Positions 22,869 to 31,117 of a DNA stretch of 33,807 nt are shown one piece after another. The translations under genes were made by a program, and so were the position numbers. Under the pieces are notes generated by a model that did no database searches, had not been told where the DNA came from, and saw only the letters and a program-made list of their open reading frames with translations. Source of the DNA: Dyella sp. EPa41 (GTDB taxonomy: Bacteria; Pseudomonadota; Gammaproteobacteria; Xanthomonadales; Rhodanobacteraceae); NCBI RefSeq assembly GCF_016586165.1, contig NZ_BCPR01000051.1, positions 1 through 33,807 on the forward strand, given 5' to 3'. Each line of letters starts with the position of its first letter. Within the stretch, counting starts at the first letter, position 1.

Positions 22869-24629
22869 CTAGGGTCCCGCTGCCGTCAGGCCAAATTTCC
22901 CTGCCACGGTCTCGATGTGCGGATCGAGTGCGCGCGCGGCGACCAGGTCGGCCTTGCCCGCTTCGGCCTGGCCGCCACGGATTCTCGCCAGGCCAAGCCC
23001 ATAGTGCGACCACGCCGACTGCGGCATCTGCGCCACCGCCTGCTCGTATGCCTTGATCGACTCGTCGTAGTGTCCGAGACGAAGTTCGACCAGGCCGAGG
23101 CTATCGAGATAGGACGGATTCTTGCCCGCGCGCCGTATCGCCTTGCGGCAATCCTTCAGTGCGTCATCGAGCAGCTGGTTGCTCAAGGCGCGCGCCCAGC
23201 ATCGCTCGTTGAGCGCGGTGCTGAGCATGGCGTCATCGCCATGCAGCCGGATCCAGTCGTCGAGCAAGGGCAAGGCCGCGGCTGGCTGGTCCAACTCGAC
23301 ATAGAGCGCCGCGATCGAAAGCGAACGCGTCGAGCCCGCCGGCACGGCGGCGCTTGCCGCCGACACATCGGAGACGGCGCCGGGGCGATCCTCATGCGCG
23401 AGCCGAAGGTGCGCACGCATCAGCAAGGCGTCCACGTCCTTGGGCGCCAGGCTCAGCGACTTGTCCAGGTCGGTGAGCGCCGCCTCGGGCTTCTGCTGCG
23501 CTTCGTGCACCTTCGCCCGGGCGACGTAATACGCCGCCTGGTCGGGCGCCAGGCGAATGGCTTCGTCGAGATTGGACATGGCGGCGCCCAGCTCACCCCG
23601 TGACAGGTGCGCCTGGCCGAGCAAGGCGTAATCGGCCGCGGCCTTGGGCTCGCCGCCGTTCGCGGCTGCGCCGGCATCGCTCTTTCCATCCTCGCCCGAC
23701 GCCGTCGCGTAGGTGAACACGCGTCCGCCGTTGTAGGTGAAGTAGGCGACCTTCTTGCTGTTGGCGATGAACATGTGATGGGCAAGGAGAAAGTCCACGC
23801 CGAGCAACATGTCCGTGCTGTCGCCCATGCCGCCATCGATGACCTGCATCTGGCTGTGCTGGATGGTTTCCGAGCCGACCGTGAACGTATCGACTTTCAC
23901 GGTCCACGTCCCCACGGGCCTCGAGCCGATGCCGATGCTGGTGCTCCCGACGACGACATCCGGCGCCTTGAGGTCGATGCCCACGCGCAGGGCGGCGTTG
24001 CGGCTGAGCACGGTGGCGCTGGCGCCCGAATCCAGCAGCGCCCTCACCTTGTGGCCGTTGATCGTCACATCGAGGAAGGTGCGCCGGTCGTACTGGCTGT
24101 CGGTGCGTTCGATCTTGGCGACGTTGTAGTTGCCGTCCTTTACCCAATACGCCAGCGATGCCTTCTCGCAGTTTTCGGTCTTGAACAGCGTCAGCTTGCC
24201 GTGCGCCAGGTCGATCTCCAGGTCGCCGAAATCAAGCAGGTTGGCGCCAAGCAGGCCTTCGCCGATATCGGTACCGCCGACGATGAAGGCGACGTTGTTC
24301 AGCGTCGTATCGAGTATGCCGAACTCCTTGACGTGGGTCTGCTGGACGTTGACCTCGCCTCCCACGCCGCTGAGGCGAAAGCCATAGGGCGCGGGCTGCA
24401 CTTTCAGTCCCAGCGCCGACGCATTGGCACTCGACATGCTGTTGAAGAATGCGCCGGTATCGATGATGAAACGCGTGTTCTGTCCGTTGATCCTCACCAT
24501 GGTCGTCGCCTGGTTGCCGACCATTGCCACCGGCAAGGTGCCGAAGTCCTTCAGCTGGCAGCCTTCCGCCCACGCCTGGCCGGCAAGCAGCACGCCCGCA
24601 CCGATACAGCAAAGACGCCACATCCCCAT
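22869..24629 (-). CDS. Exported two-lobed retropepsin-like aspartyl protease fused to TPR repeats
   Basis: 586 residues with a signal peptide ending QAWA (21). Two retropepsin-like units lie in tandem: IIDTGAFFNS (Asp57) closing with GLLGANLLDFGDLEID, and LLDSGASATVLS (Asp200) closing with MLLGVDFLLAHHMF. The two Asp could form one active site within a single chain. From about 335 to 580 there are TPR-like helix pairs (for example AAMSNLDEAIRLAPDQAAYY, ALTDLDKSLSLAPKDVDALL, ESIKAYEQAVAQMPQSAWSH). Single-chain bacterial versions of this fold are known, but substrates are not. TPRs suggest that it binds a protein partner or peptide in the periplasm. ATGs at 24629 and 24623 are both possible; a G-rich site precedes both. 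Confidence 0.9.
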   Translation of the reverse strand: MGMWRLCCIGAGVLLAGQAWAEGCQLKDFGTLPVAMVGNQATTMVRINGQNTRFIIDTGAFFNSMSSANASALGLKVQPAPYGFRLSGVGGEVNVQQTHVKEFGILDTTLNNVAFIVGGTDIGEGLLGANLLDFGDLEIDLAHGKLTLFKTENCEKASLAYWVKDGNYNVAKIERTDSQYDRRTFLDVTINGHKVRALLDSGASATVLSRNAALRVGIDLKAPDVVVGSTSIGIGSRPVGTWTVKVDTFTVGSETIQHSQMQVIDGGMGDSTDMLLGVDFLLAHHMFIANSKKVAYFTYNGGRVFTYATASGEDGKSDAGAAANGGEPKAAADYALLGQAHLSRGELGAAMSNLDEAIRLAPDQAAYYVARAKVHEAQQKPEAALTDLDKSLSLAPKDVDALLMRAHLRLAHEDRPGAVSDVSAASAAVPAGSTRSLSIAALYVELDQPAAALPLLDDWIRLHGDDAMLSTALNERCWARALSNQLLDDALKDCRKAIRRAGKNPSYLDSLGLVELRLGHYDESIKAYEQAVAQMPQSAWSHYGLGLARIRGGQAEAGKADLVAARALDPHIETVAGKFGLTAAGP

Positions 24630-24815
24630 TGCATCCCCCCGAATGTCATGGTCGAACGCCGCATCGAGGCGGCAGTACCACGATCATAGCGCCGGGAAGA
24701 ATCCGCCGGCCAAGCCCTGGCAGGTCACGGCCGCCCGATGGCGATCGCACGTGGCGCCTGGGCATGGCGACGATATCGCGTGGCGGTAGCGCTCGCCGCG
24801 TCGCTGCGCGGGGCG

Positions 24816-25613
24816 TTATGCCCCGAACGTCCCCACGATGATGTTCGACGCCTTGACGATGGCCACGACGGCCATGCCCTCTTGCAACTGGAGCGTATCG
24901 AGGCTCGTGTCGGTGATGACGGCAACGAGGACGTTGCCGCCATCGAGCTGGATGCCGACCTCGGCGTTCACGGCGCCGCGCCTGACATAGGAAACCTGGC
25001 CCGGCAGCTGATTGCGTGCGGACAGCCGCGCCGCGCCTTCAGGCACGCCGAGTATCACGGAGGATGCCTTGAACAGCGCGAAGACGCTCTTGCCCTCGTC
25101 CAGCCCCAGGTTCTGCGCGCTTTCGTGGGTGACAGTGGCAACCAGTCGCTGTCCACCCTGGACGTCGAGGTGGATGATGTCGTTCACGGCACCTTGTTCC
25201 ACCGCCGCCACCGTGCCGGCCAACTGGTTCCGTGCACTCGTCTTCATCGTGAAGCGTCTCGCCAGTTCGATGTCGGAAAGCGGGTTGTCGGCAATGCTGC
25301 TGAGTTGCTTCAGGAATTGCTGGTGGATGACTTCCATGTGCTGGAAGACCTCGATCAACCGGCGCGCGCGCGGCGTCAGCACCGCTCCGCCGCCGCTGCG
25401 CCCACCCACGGCCCGCAAGACGAGCGGCTCGCCCGCCAGATTGTTCATCGCGTCGACGGCTTCCCAGGCACCCTTATAGCTCATGCCCACTTCGCGTGCG
25501 GCAGCGGCAATGGAGCCCGACTCGCCAATCTTCATCAGCAGCTCGATGCGATCATGCCCACCGAAATTGCGGCCATTGGCCTCGAGGCCGAGCGTTCCCT
25601 TGATGGAAAGCAT
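24816..25613 (-). CDS. modE: ModE-type molybdate-responsive regulator
   Basis: 265 residues. The ATG at 25613 has GAGGAG nine bases upstream. N-terminal winged helix of the LysR-like ModE type (RIELLMKIGESGSIAAAARE, then VGMSYKGAWEAVDAMNNLAG and LTPRARRLIEVF), followed by two Mop/TOBE domains that share the start SARNQL and the end (F/I)xKASxxI, at about 125-190 and 198-262. ModE binds molybdate through its Mop domains and represses modABC. No mod genes are in the window, so this copy acts in trans. The stop codon sits in the loop of a CGGGGC/GCCCCG hairpin (24809-24825). Confidence 0.92.
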   Translation of the reverse strand: MLSIKGTLGLEANGRNFGGHDRIELLMKIGESGSIAAAAREVGMSYKGAWEAVDAMNNLAGEPLVLRAVGGRSGGGAVLTPRARRLIEVFQHMEVIHQQFLKQLSSIADNPLSDIELARRFTMKTSARNQLAGTVAAVEQGAVNDIIHLDVQGGQRLVATVTHESAQNLGLDEGKSVFALFKASSVILGVPEGAARLSARNQLPGQVSYVRRGAVNAEVGIQLDGGNVLVAVITDTSLDTLQLQEGMAVVAIVKASNIIVGTFGA

Positions 25614-26228
25614 GGAACTGGACTCCTCGTGCACGGCGGCCAGCGCGATTGAACGCCGGTACCCGGGAGCACCGTCGCCAAGGCTGCATTGCGCCGACAC
25701 CGCCTTTGACTGAGCGTCTCCCTTCGAGCAGCTCGAATGACGATGAAGGCGACCGTTTCAGGTTGATCGACCGTATGGCCTATGCCCATCGGCTTGGAAC
25801 CGATGATCCATACCCCCAGGGCCCGAGTCCGCCTCGGCGCCGCCACGCGGTTGGCGTCATCATGACGAAGAAAACTTATGCCCGCCTTAGTGGTTTCATG
25901 TGCTGGTTCGCGTGGTCATGACGGTTTTCCGGGAAAGCCGCCGACCCGCCGACCGTTGTGATGGAACGGGTTTGCGCATGCCAGGCATGGGGTCCACGCA
26001 TGGATTGCATGCCGGCGCGGCATGGAGTGCTGCGAGGGTGCTGGCAAACAGCTTCCAGCAAGGTATCCGGCGGCCCGGGCGACCGTCAGCCCGGCGCCTT
26101 GGTCATGGTGGACACAAGGCCCGATGGCGGTCGGACACCCCATGACCAACGGCATCCGCGTGACCAATGCCCCATGGCAAACCATGGACCCGGGCCTACC
26201 GTGCCCGCGTCAAACGGAGATGACCATC
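25614..26228. other. 615-bp gene-free region with several dyads
   Basis: No convincing gene: the open frames here (for example 25900-26145 plus and 25916-26185 minus) are rich in Arg, Pro and Cys, lack ribosome sites and look random. It holds a nested stem-loop (25773-25813), CGTCAT-C-ATGACG (25855-25867), GTCATGAC (25915-25922), direct repeats TGACCAA at 26143 and 26161, and CCATGG-CAAA-CCATGG (26172-26187). It is less GC-rich than the flanking genes around 25860-25920. It should carry the promoters of modE and of the secreted protein gene. Confidence 0.55.
25773..25813. promoter_or_regulatory. Nested stem-loop in the modE upstream region
   Basis: Outer stem GTATGG (25773-25778) with CCATAC (25808-25813); inner stem CATCGG (25787-25792) with CCGATG (25800-25805); loop CTTGGAA; an 8-base against 2-base internal loop between them. 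It lies 160 bases upstream of modE. It could be a leader structure or a protein-binding site; it does not resemble the Moco riboswitch as far as I can judge. Confidence 0.35.
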
Positions 26229-26870
26229 ATGACGATGAAAGCCCTTGCGGGTCTGGTGTTCCTGACCGCTGCCTCAGGTGCGTGCGCACACGATGCCCTG
26301 CTCACGCAGGCGCTCGCCCGCTCCGCATTGCCAGCGAGCGAACTGCGCGGGAGCATCCACACGACGACCGTCGTGCGCGGCGGCAAGGAACCGGAAACGG
26401 AGAACGAAACCGTCGACCTCGCCAAATCGCCCGACAAGGCACTGGCGTCCTATGCCGAGCTCAAGGACGTGATCGGCGACGATGCCCACGTCACCAGCGA
26501 AAGCGCCGGACGCACGGTCTATGCGTTCACCACCCGCCGGCTTCCGCGCGGAAGCACCGGCGGAGGCCATGTGCATGTCGACTCCGCCGGCAAGGGTGAC
26601 GAACGATTCGAAGGCAAGGCCGAGGTGAGCATGGATGCCCATGGCCAACCCTTCGTCAGCCACGTGGACTTCCACTTGCCGGAAGCCAAAGGCAGCCTCT
26701 TTGCCCGCGTGAGGAGAATCGACGTCAGCTATGCCTTCGCGCCCCTCGCGACGCAAGACGCGATGGTGGCGACGGCCGTGTCGGTCGACGTGGATGTTCG
26801 CGCGCTGCTCTTCGTGCATAGGGACGTGCATGCGGAATCCGTGCAGATGCCCGCGGATGCGAAACACTGA
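26229..26870 (+). CDS. Unknown secreted protein
   Basis: 213 residues from the ATG at 26229, with GGAG nine bases upstream; the ATG at 26220 overlaps that site. Signal peptide to about 20 (ASGACA-HD). The mature part is strand-rich: SIHTTTVVRGGKEPETENET, GRTVYAFTTRRLPRG, GGGHVHVD, FEGKAEVSMDAHGQPFVSHV and VSVDVDVRALLFVHRD. His is frequent in paired positions (HVHV, VSHVDFH, FVHRDVHAE). I recognise no domain. The alternating strands with amphipathic pattern suggest a beta-sandwich or barrel-like periplasmic protein. The upstream 80 bases carry two direct repeats and a CCATGG dyad. The exported methyltransferase-like gene follows after 209 bases. Confidence 0.75.
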   Translation: MTMKALAGLVFLTAASGACAHDALLTQALARSALPASELRGSIHTTTVVRGGKEPETENETVDLAKSPDKALASYAELKDVIGDDAHVTSESAGRTVYAFTTRRLPRGSTGGGHVHVDSAGKGDERFEGKAEVSMDAHGQPFVSHVDFHLPEAKGSLFARVRRIDVSYAFAPLATQDAMVATAVSVDVDVRALLFVHRDVHAESVQMPADAKH

Positions 26871-27079
26871 GTCGCCGCTCGGCCTCGCAAGCGAGGCGTG
26901 CTTCCCGGAGCGCCAGCGACCCTGGCGGTTTCGCCAAGGCGATAGCCTCCCGGCCTGAACACCGCGCCGTTGCGGCCAGGCACCACGAACGCCTCGACCG
27001 GCCCGCTGAAATGAACGGCCCTCCCCGCATGCCCGGGTTTGGGCGTAGTCTTTGTGCTCCCGGTCAGGAGGGTCGAACC

Positions 27080-27880
27080 ATGTTCCACCGCACCTGCAAG
27101 CTGCTCGCGCTGTTTTCCATCGCATGGCTTGGCGTGACCGTCGCGCACGCCGCCACCACGCCGCCCGCGGTGACGCTGCAGGACGCCGCCAACGGCGCGT
27201 GGCGCTCGGAGGCCAACAAGGCGCGCAACACCTATCGGCATCCCGTCGAAACGCTGCAGTTCTTCGGCCTGCAGCCCGACATGACCGTGATCGAACTGTC
27301 ACCGGGTGGTGGCTGGTACACCGAAATACTCGCGCCGTACCTGGCTCCGCACGGGCATCTGGTGGAGGCCGCGTCGCCCAAGGGCGAGAAATTCAACGCA
27401 AAGCTGAAAGCCGACCCGGCCATCTACGGCCGCATCAGCAAGATCATCCCGTTCGCGCCACCCGAGCAGGTGAACCTCGGGCCGGCCAACTCGGCCGACA
27501 TGGTGCTCACTTTCCGCAACACGCACGACTGGTTGATCGACAGCCCTGAAACCCTGGAAGCCGTCTTCAAAGCGGCCTTCGACGTGCTGAAGCCGGGCGG
27601 CGTGCTCGGTATCGAGGAGCATCGCGCCAAGCCGTTCGGCGATCCGCACGTCACGGCCGGCGCGCTGCATCGCATCTCCGAGGACTACATGATTTCGCTG
27701 GGCCTGAAGACAGGCTTCCGCCTTGCCGGGGTATCGCAGATAAACGCCAACCCGAACGATCCGGAAGACATCAACGTGCATCGCCTGCCGCCCGACCTGT
27801 CCGGCCCGGAAGACGAACACGCCAAGATGAAGGCCATCGGCGAATCGGACCGCATGACGCTGAAGTTCGTGAAACCATGA
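27080..27880 (+). CDS. Exported class I SAM-dependent methyltransferase-like protein (second copy)
   Basis: 266 residues. The ATG at 27080 has AGGAGG eight bases upstream, which fixes the start just before the signal peptide (1-24, ending VAHA). Motif I region MTVIELSPGGGWYTEILAPY keeps a better glycine run than the paralogue at 857-1624. The PANSADMVLTFRNTHDWL block and LKPGGVLGIEEHRA strand fit the same COG4798-type fold, and both end in a basic (K/R)F-x-KP tail. The HxxRISEDYM block resembles HRIDPAIVKK of the paralogue. A possible -10, TAGTCTT, lies at 27046-27052. An exported SAM-fold protein is hard to reconcile with a methyltransferase role. Confidence 0.87.
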   Translation: MFHRTCKLLALFSIAWLGVTVAHAATTPPAVTLQDAANGAWRSEANKARNTYRHPVETLQFFGLQPDMTVIELSPGGGWYTEILAPYLAPHGHLVEAASPKGEKFNAKLKADPAIYGRISKIIPFAPPEQVNLGPANSADMVLTFRNTHDWLIDSPETLEAVFKAAFDVLKPGGVLGIEEHRAKPFGDPHVTAGALHRISEDYMISLGLKTGFRLAGVSQINANPNDPEDINVHRLPPDLSGPEDEHAKMKAIGESDRMTLKFVKP

Positions 27881-28097
27881 CGCGGTCGCTACGCGCGGGT
27901 GCCGCCATCGGGTACTTCGCCAGCCTGCGATAGCGGCGCCATGACCGGCATTTGCCCAAGCCGCCATGCGAAACGCGCGAGCCCCTGAGAGTGGCACCGA
28001 AAGCTTGCATTTGGCTGAGTTGCGCCATCACGGTTTGATCATGCGCGCCGTCGGATAAAACACGCTTCGATCTTTCGTCCGACTGAAATCGACGCCC

Positions 28098-28772
28098 ATG
28101 CATGGATTTCTGAACGACGTCTTCGTGGGGTTGCTGGGCCTGACTACCATCGCCAATCCCGTCACCAGCGCCACGGTGCTGCTGGCGCTGACGGGACGCT
28201 ATCCCGTCGCGGAGCGGAACCGCCAGATCACGCGCGCCACGATCTACGTGACGGTCGTGCTGTTGATCTGCTTCTACGCTGGCAAGGCGGTGATGAACGT
28301 ATTCGGCATCTCGCTGCCCGGCCTGCGCCTGGCCGGCGGATTGATCGTTTCCTACATCGGTTTCGGCATGCTGTTTCCCCCGGCACGCCTGGGCGAGGAC
28401 GAGGCACAGGCCGAAATGGCCGCAGAGGACCAGACGACACAGCTGCCCGACGTTGCCTTCATTCCGTTGACCATGCCGTGCACGACGGGCCCCGGCACCA
28501 TCGCATTCATCATCAGCGCTGCCGCCACCATCCCGGAGCGCGGCTATGACTACAACGTCAATGTCGCCGTCATCACCATCACGCTGCTGTTCGCGTTGGT
28601 GTTCTGGCTGTGCCTTCGCGGCGCAAGCCCGCTGCTGAAATTGCTCGGCGAAAAAGGCGTCGACGCCATGGCCCGCGTGATGGGCTTCCTGCTCGTGTGC
28701 ATCGGCGTGCAGTTCGCCATCAACGGCATCCACGATCTGCTGCAGGCATGGGGTTTCATCGCGGCGGCATGA
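28098..28772 (+). CDS. MarC-family integral membrane protein
   Basis: 224 residues with six predicted helices. Family marks: GLLGLTTIANPVTSATVLLA in helix 1, a charged cytoplasmic loop (EDEAQAEMAAEDQ), and the FIPLTMPCTTGPGTIAFII motif, which is the MarC/UPF0056 signature (PLAxPxxxGPGxI). The family was once thought to give multiple antibiotic resistance; its transport role is unsettled. The ATG is preceded by no strong ribosome site (GAAATCGACGCCC). A 217-base gap upstream likely holds its promoter. It is convergent with the OprD-type porin and followed by hairpins at 28843-28859 and 28935-28966. Confidence 0.92.
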   Translation: MHGFLNDVFVGLLGLTTIANPVTSATVLLALTGRYPVAERNRQITRATIYVTVVLLICFYAGKAVMNVFGISLPGLRLAGGLIVSYIGFGMLFPPARLGEDEAQAEMAAEDQTTQLPDVAFIPLTMPCTTGPGTIAFIISAAATIPERGYDYNVNVAVITITLLFALVFWLCLRGASPLLKLLGEKGVDAMARVMGFLLVCIGVQFAINGIHDLLQAWGFIAAA

Positions 28773-28934
28773 GGGTTTCGATGATGGCCGCCCCGTCGAG
28801 TGCGCGCCGGCGTCTGCAGGGCTGGCGCAACGACATCGCCGACGCAGCGCTCCGCTGCGGCAGGTGCCGGGCGTGAGTCCTTCACGGAGCGCCGGCCAAG
28901 GTCACCGGCACCCGGACATCGAGCGCGGGCAACG

Positions 28935-28966
28935 GCGAAGCGGCAGGTCCATGCCTGCCGCTTCGC
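28935..28966. terminator. Bidirectional perfect 13-bp hairpin
   Basis: GCGAAGCGGCAGG (28935-28947) pairs perfectly with 28954-28966 around TCCATG, between the convergent MarC and porin genes and six bases from the porin stop codon. A 7-bp stem (28843-28849 with 28853-28859) lies closer to marC. No U tract. Confidence 0.65.
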
Positions 28967-28972
28967 ATGCCA

Positions 28973-30292
28973 TCAGAACTTGTACGTGATCATCAGGCGG
29001 TTGTAGACAAACGCCTCGTTGCCCGGATTGAGGTTGCCGGTGCCACCGGTGGAGCGCTCCCATCGGTCACGCAGCGTCAGGCCCTTCAGCACGCCATCCA
29101 GGTTGTAGATGATGTCGAAATACAGGTTGTGGCTGTTGCCGCGCAGGTCGGTGGTGTATTTCGCATAGGCCGCCACCAGCTGCAGCTTCTTGTCGAAGAA
29201 GCTGTATTGAGCGCGCGCCTTCCACGCGTGACCGGGCCCCTGCTCCACCAGGCCGCGGATCATCGACGTGGTGAAGAGCGGATCGGTCGCATAGTTGGTG
29301 GTGTACGGTGAAATGATCGCGCCCTCGCCCACCGCGCCGGACTGGTTGGAGAGCTTGTTGTAGGCGACATCGATGCGCCCGTCGTAGATCGACGTACCCA
29401 GGTCCGCACCCCAGGCCTCGGCACGCACGCGCGTGCCCGCCACGCCAAACAGCTTGGTATGCGTGTCGACCAGGATATTGCCGTTGCCGCCGTTCTCGGT
29501 GAGGTACTGCAGCGACAGGAACGGATCGAAGTGCGTATCGGTCTTCAGCGTGTAGGTGCCATCCACATACCCCATGCGCGCGAAGTCGATGAAGTTGTAG
29601 TACCAGGCCTGGGCCTTGACCGCATCGTGCGTATAGGTGGTGCCCACCGCCCAGGTGCCATCGGCCTTCGGCGCCGTCGACGGCAGGGATCCGTTGTTGC
29701 CGTACATCGAATCGCCGTCATACCGCGAGGGGTAATACAGGTTGTCCGAGTACATGCCCGTGGAGGTGCGGCTCTTCCATTCGAAGGTGCGGATGGCGTA
29801 GATGTTCCAGTCCTTGATCGGCGTGATATCCACCATCGCCGCGTTGTACGACGAAGGGATCACGCGCGAGTCGTTGTTGCCCATCCACGGCGTGTTGAGG
29901 TACTGGTAGCCGCCGCGCGCCAGGAACCAGTCGTGCTTGTATTGCAGGTACGCCTGGGTGAAGGCGCCGATCGAACTGTTCGGCCCCATCAGCGAGGTAT
30001 CGACCTTGGCGATGTTGTCCGAGTTCGTGCCGAGCGCATTGGCCGTAGCGAAAGAGAGGCCGGCGCCGAAGCCGCCCCACACGCTGCCCGATTGCAGGTT
30101 GACCAGGGCGGCAAGCGACAGTGCGTGCGCGTCCGGCGTATTGGGCGTGTCGTACAGGCGATCGAAGTTGTACAGCCGCAACTCGCCGTCGATGCGACCC
30201 TTGTCGAAGAAGTCGTCGAAGCTTCCGCTATCGGCGTGGGCGGCGGTCGCGCAGATGCCCAAGGCCACGGCCGCGGCCAGCTGGTGTCGCAT
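28973..30292 (-). CDS. OprD-family outer-membrane porin
   Basis: 439 residues. The ATG at 30292 has AGGAG seven bases upstream. Signal peptide 1-20 (ends ATAAHA), then DSGSFDDFFDKGRIDGELRL, the usual OprD N-terminus, followed by alternating barrel strands, and a C-terminal YNRLMITYKF ending in Phe, the outer-membrane assembly signal. The family mark SFDxxFxxGxxxGxxRxYxF fits. OprD-type porins take up basic amino acids, aromatic acids or sugars; the substrate cannot be told from sequence here. It is monocistronic, with an AT-rich upstream region holding a TACAAT -10-like element (30365-30370 complement) and a 16-bp palindrome. Confidence 0.9.
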   Translation of the reverse strand: MRHQLAAAVALGICATAAHADSGSFDDFFDKGRIDGELRLYNFDRLYDTPNTPDAHALSLAALVNLQSGSVWGGFGAGLSFATANALGTNSDNIAKVDTSLMGPNSSIGAFTQAYLQYKHDWFLARGGYQYLNTPWMGNNDSRVIPSSYNAAMVDITPIKDWNIYAIRTFEWKSRTSTGMYSDNLYYPSRYDGDSMYGNNGSLPSTAPKADGTWAVGTTYTHDAVKAQAWYYNFIDFARMGYVDGTYTLKTDTHFDPFLSLQYLTENGGNGNILVDTHTKLFGVAGTRVRAEAWGADLGTSIYDGRIDVAYNKLSNQSGAVGEGAIISPYTTNYATDPLFTTSMIRGLVEQGPGHAWKARAQYSFFDKKLQLVAAYAKYTTDLRGNSHNLYFDIIYNLDGVLKGLTLRDRWERSTGGTGNLNPGNEAFVYNRLMITYKF

Positions 30293-30403
30293 GCAAATTC
30301 TCCTGTTTCCCCTGCTTGCCAAAGCGGCCCTTCCCGGAGCATCCGCGGCCGCCACTGGCCGGCGATTGTAATCAAATCGTCATATATCGACTCGTGAAGT
30401 TTT

Positions 30404-30419
30404 GTCATGAGCTCATGAC
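30404..30419. promoter_or_regulatory. Perfect 16-bp palindrome upstream of the porin gene
   Basis: GTCATGAGCTCATGAC reads the same on both strands. It lies 112 bases upstream of the porin start and 34 bases before the likely -10 on the minus strand, close to where a regulator would contact the -35 region. It is 24 bases beyond the stop of the ICMT-like gene. A related GTCATGAC occurs at 25915-25922. Confidence 0.5.
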
Positions 30420-30442
30420 GATGGGACGCCGGCGGCACACCG

Positions 30443-31117
30443 TCACCAGATGCCAGGCACCAGGCGATAACGCACGCGGGTGCAATAGGCGGCGTAACCG
30501 GGCAGCTGCGCCCGGAGCAATCGCTCCTCGTCCACCAGCCGCACGACCAGGGCCAGGGTGGCGGGCACGGCACCCAGCCACGCGTATGTCGAACCGAGTG
30601 CCGCCGGAGTGGCAAGGAACGCCAGGGCGGAACCCAGGTACATGGGATGCCTCACCCGCGCATAAGGTCCTGCAGCCGCCACGGTCTGGCCTGCAACCAC
30701 CTCGACCGTGCTGCCTGCATAGCTGTTGTGACGGAACGTCGCGAAAACGACCAGCAACCCAAGCACCAGCACGCCATCGGCCACGAACACGATGACCGCC
30801 GGCATGCCCGGGCCGCTCCGTCGATGGTCCAGTCCCGCGAGCACCAAGGTCGCGAGCAGGCATAGCGCGGTTGCCAGCTGGATCGTCCGCTGGCTGGACG
30901 CCGGCTCGGCGCCGGGCCCGGCGCGCAGCCTTCGCTGCAGGAGTGCACGGTCGTGCCTGAGGAAATAAGCCGTGTTGAAGCCGATCGCGGCGGTATGGAT
31001 GCCCACGTACAACCATGCCTGCCAATAGCGCAAAGTCCACGCGGAGGCGAACAGCACGACGCCGAGCATCAGCGCGCTCCGCAAGGTATTGCGCCAAGCC
31101 TGCGATGAAAGCGTCAT
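30443..31117 (-). CDS. ICMT/PEMT-like membrane methyltransferase
   Basis: 224 residues from the ATG at 31117, which overlaps the upstream TGA as TGATG, so translation is coupled to the aldo/keto reductase; an ATG at 31138 would overlap more. Hydrophobic segments at about 12-30, 33-50, 75-95, 105-125 and 160-185. The motif GPYARVRHPMYLGSALAFLA is the isoprenylcysteine carboxyl methyltransferase signature that binds SAM, and the end includes DEERLLRAQLPGYAAYCTRV, the usual EExxL...Y...Y block. The bacterial substrate is unknown since no prenylated proteins are expected. It is the third gene of an operon with an exporter and a reductase. Confidence 0.88.
   Translation of the reverse strand: MTLSSQAWRNTLRSALMLGVVLFASAWTLRYWQAWLYVGIHTAAIGFNTAYFLRHDRALLQRRLRAGPGAEPASSQRTIQLATALCLLATLVLAGLDHRRSGPGMPAVIVFVADGVLVLGLLVVFATFRHNSYAGSTVEVVAGQTVAAAGPYARVRHPMYLGSALAFLATPAALGSTYAWLGAVPATLALVVRLVDEERLLRAQLPGYAAYCTRVRYRLVPGIW

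Noticed and set aside
25900-26185. Short open frames in the gap between modE and the secreted-protein gene
   Set aside because: No ribosome sites, Arg/Pro/Cys-rich, and both strands are open by chance.
26274-27302. 342-codon minus-strand frame
   Set aside because: Overlaps two plus-strand genes with signal peptides and ribosome sites; composition is random Arg/Ala/Gly.
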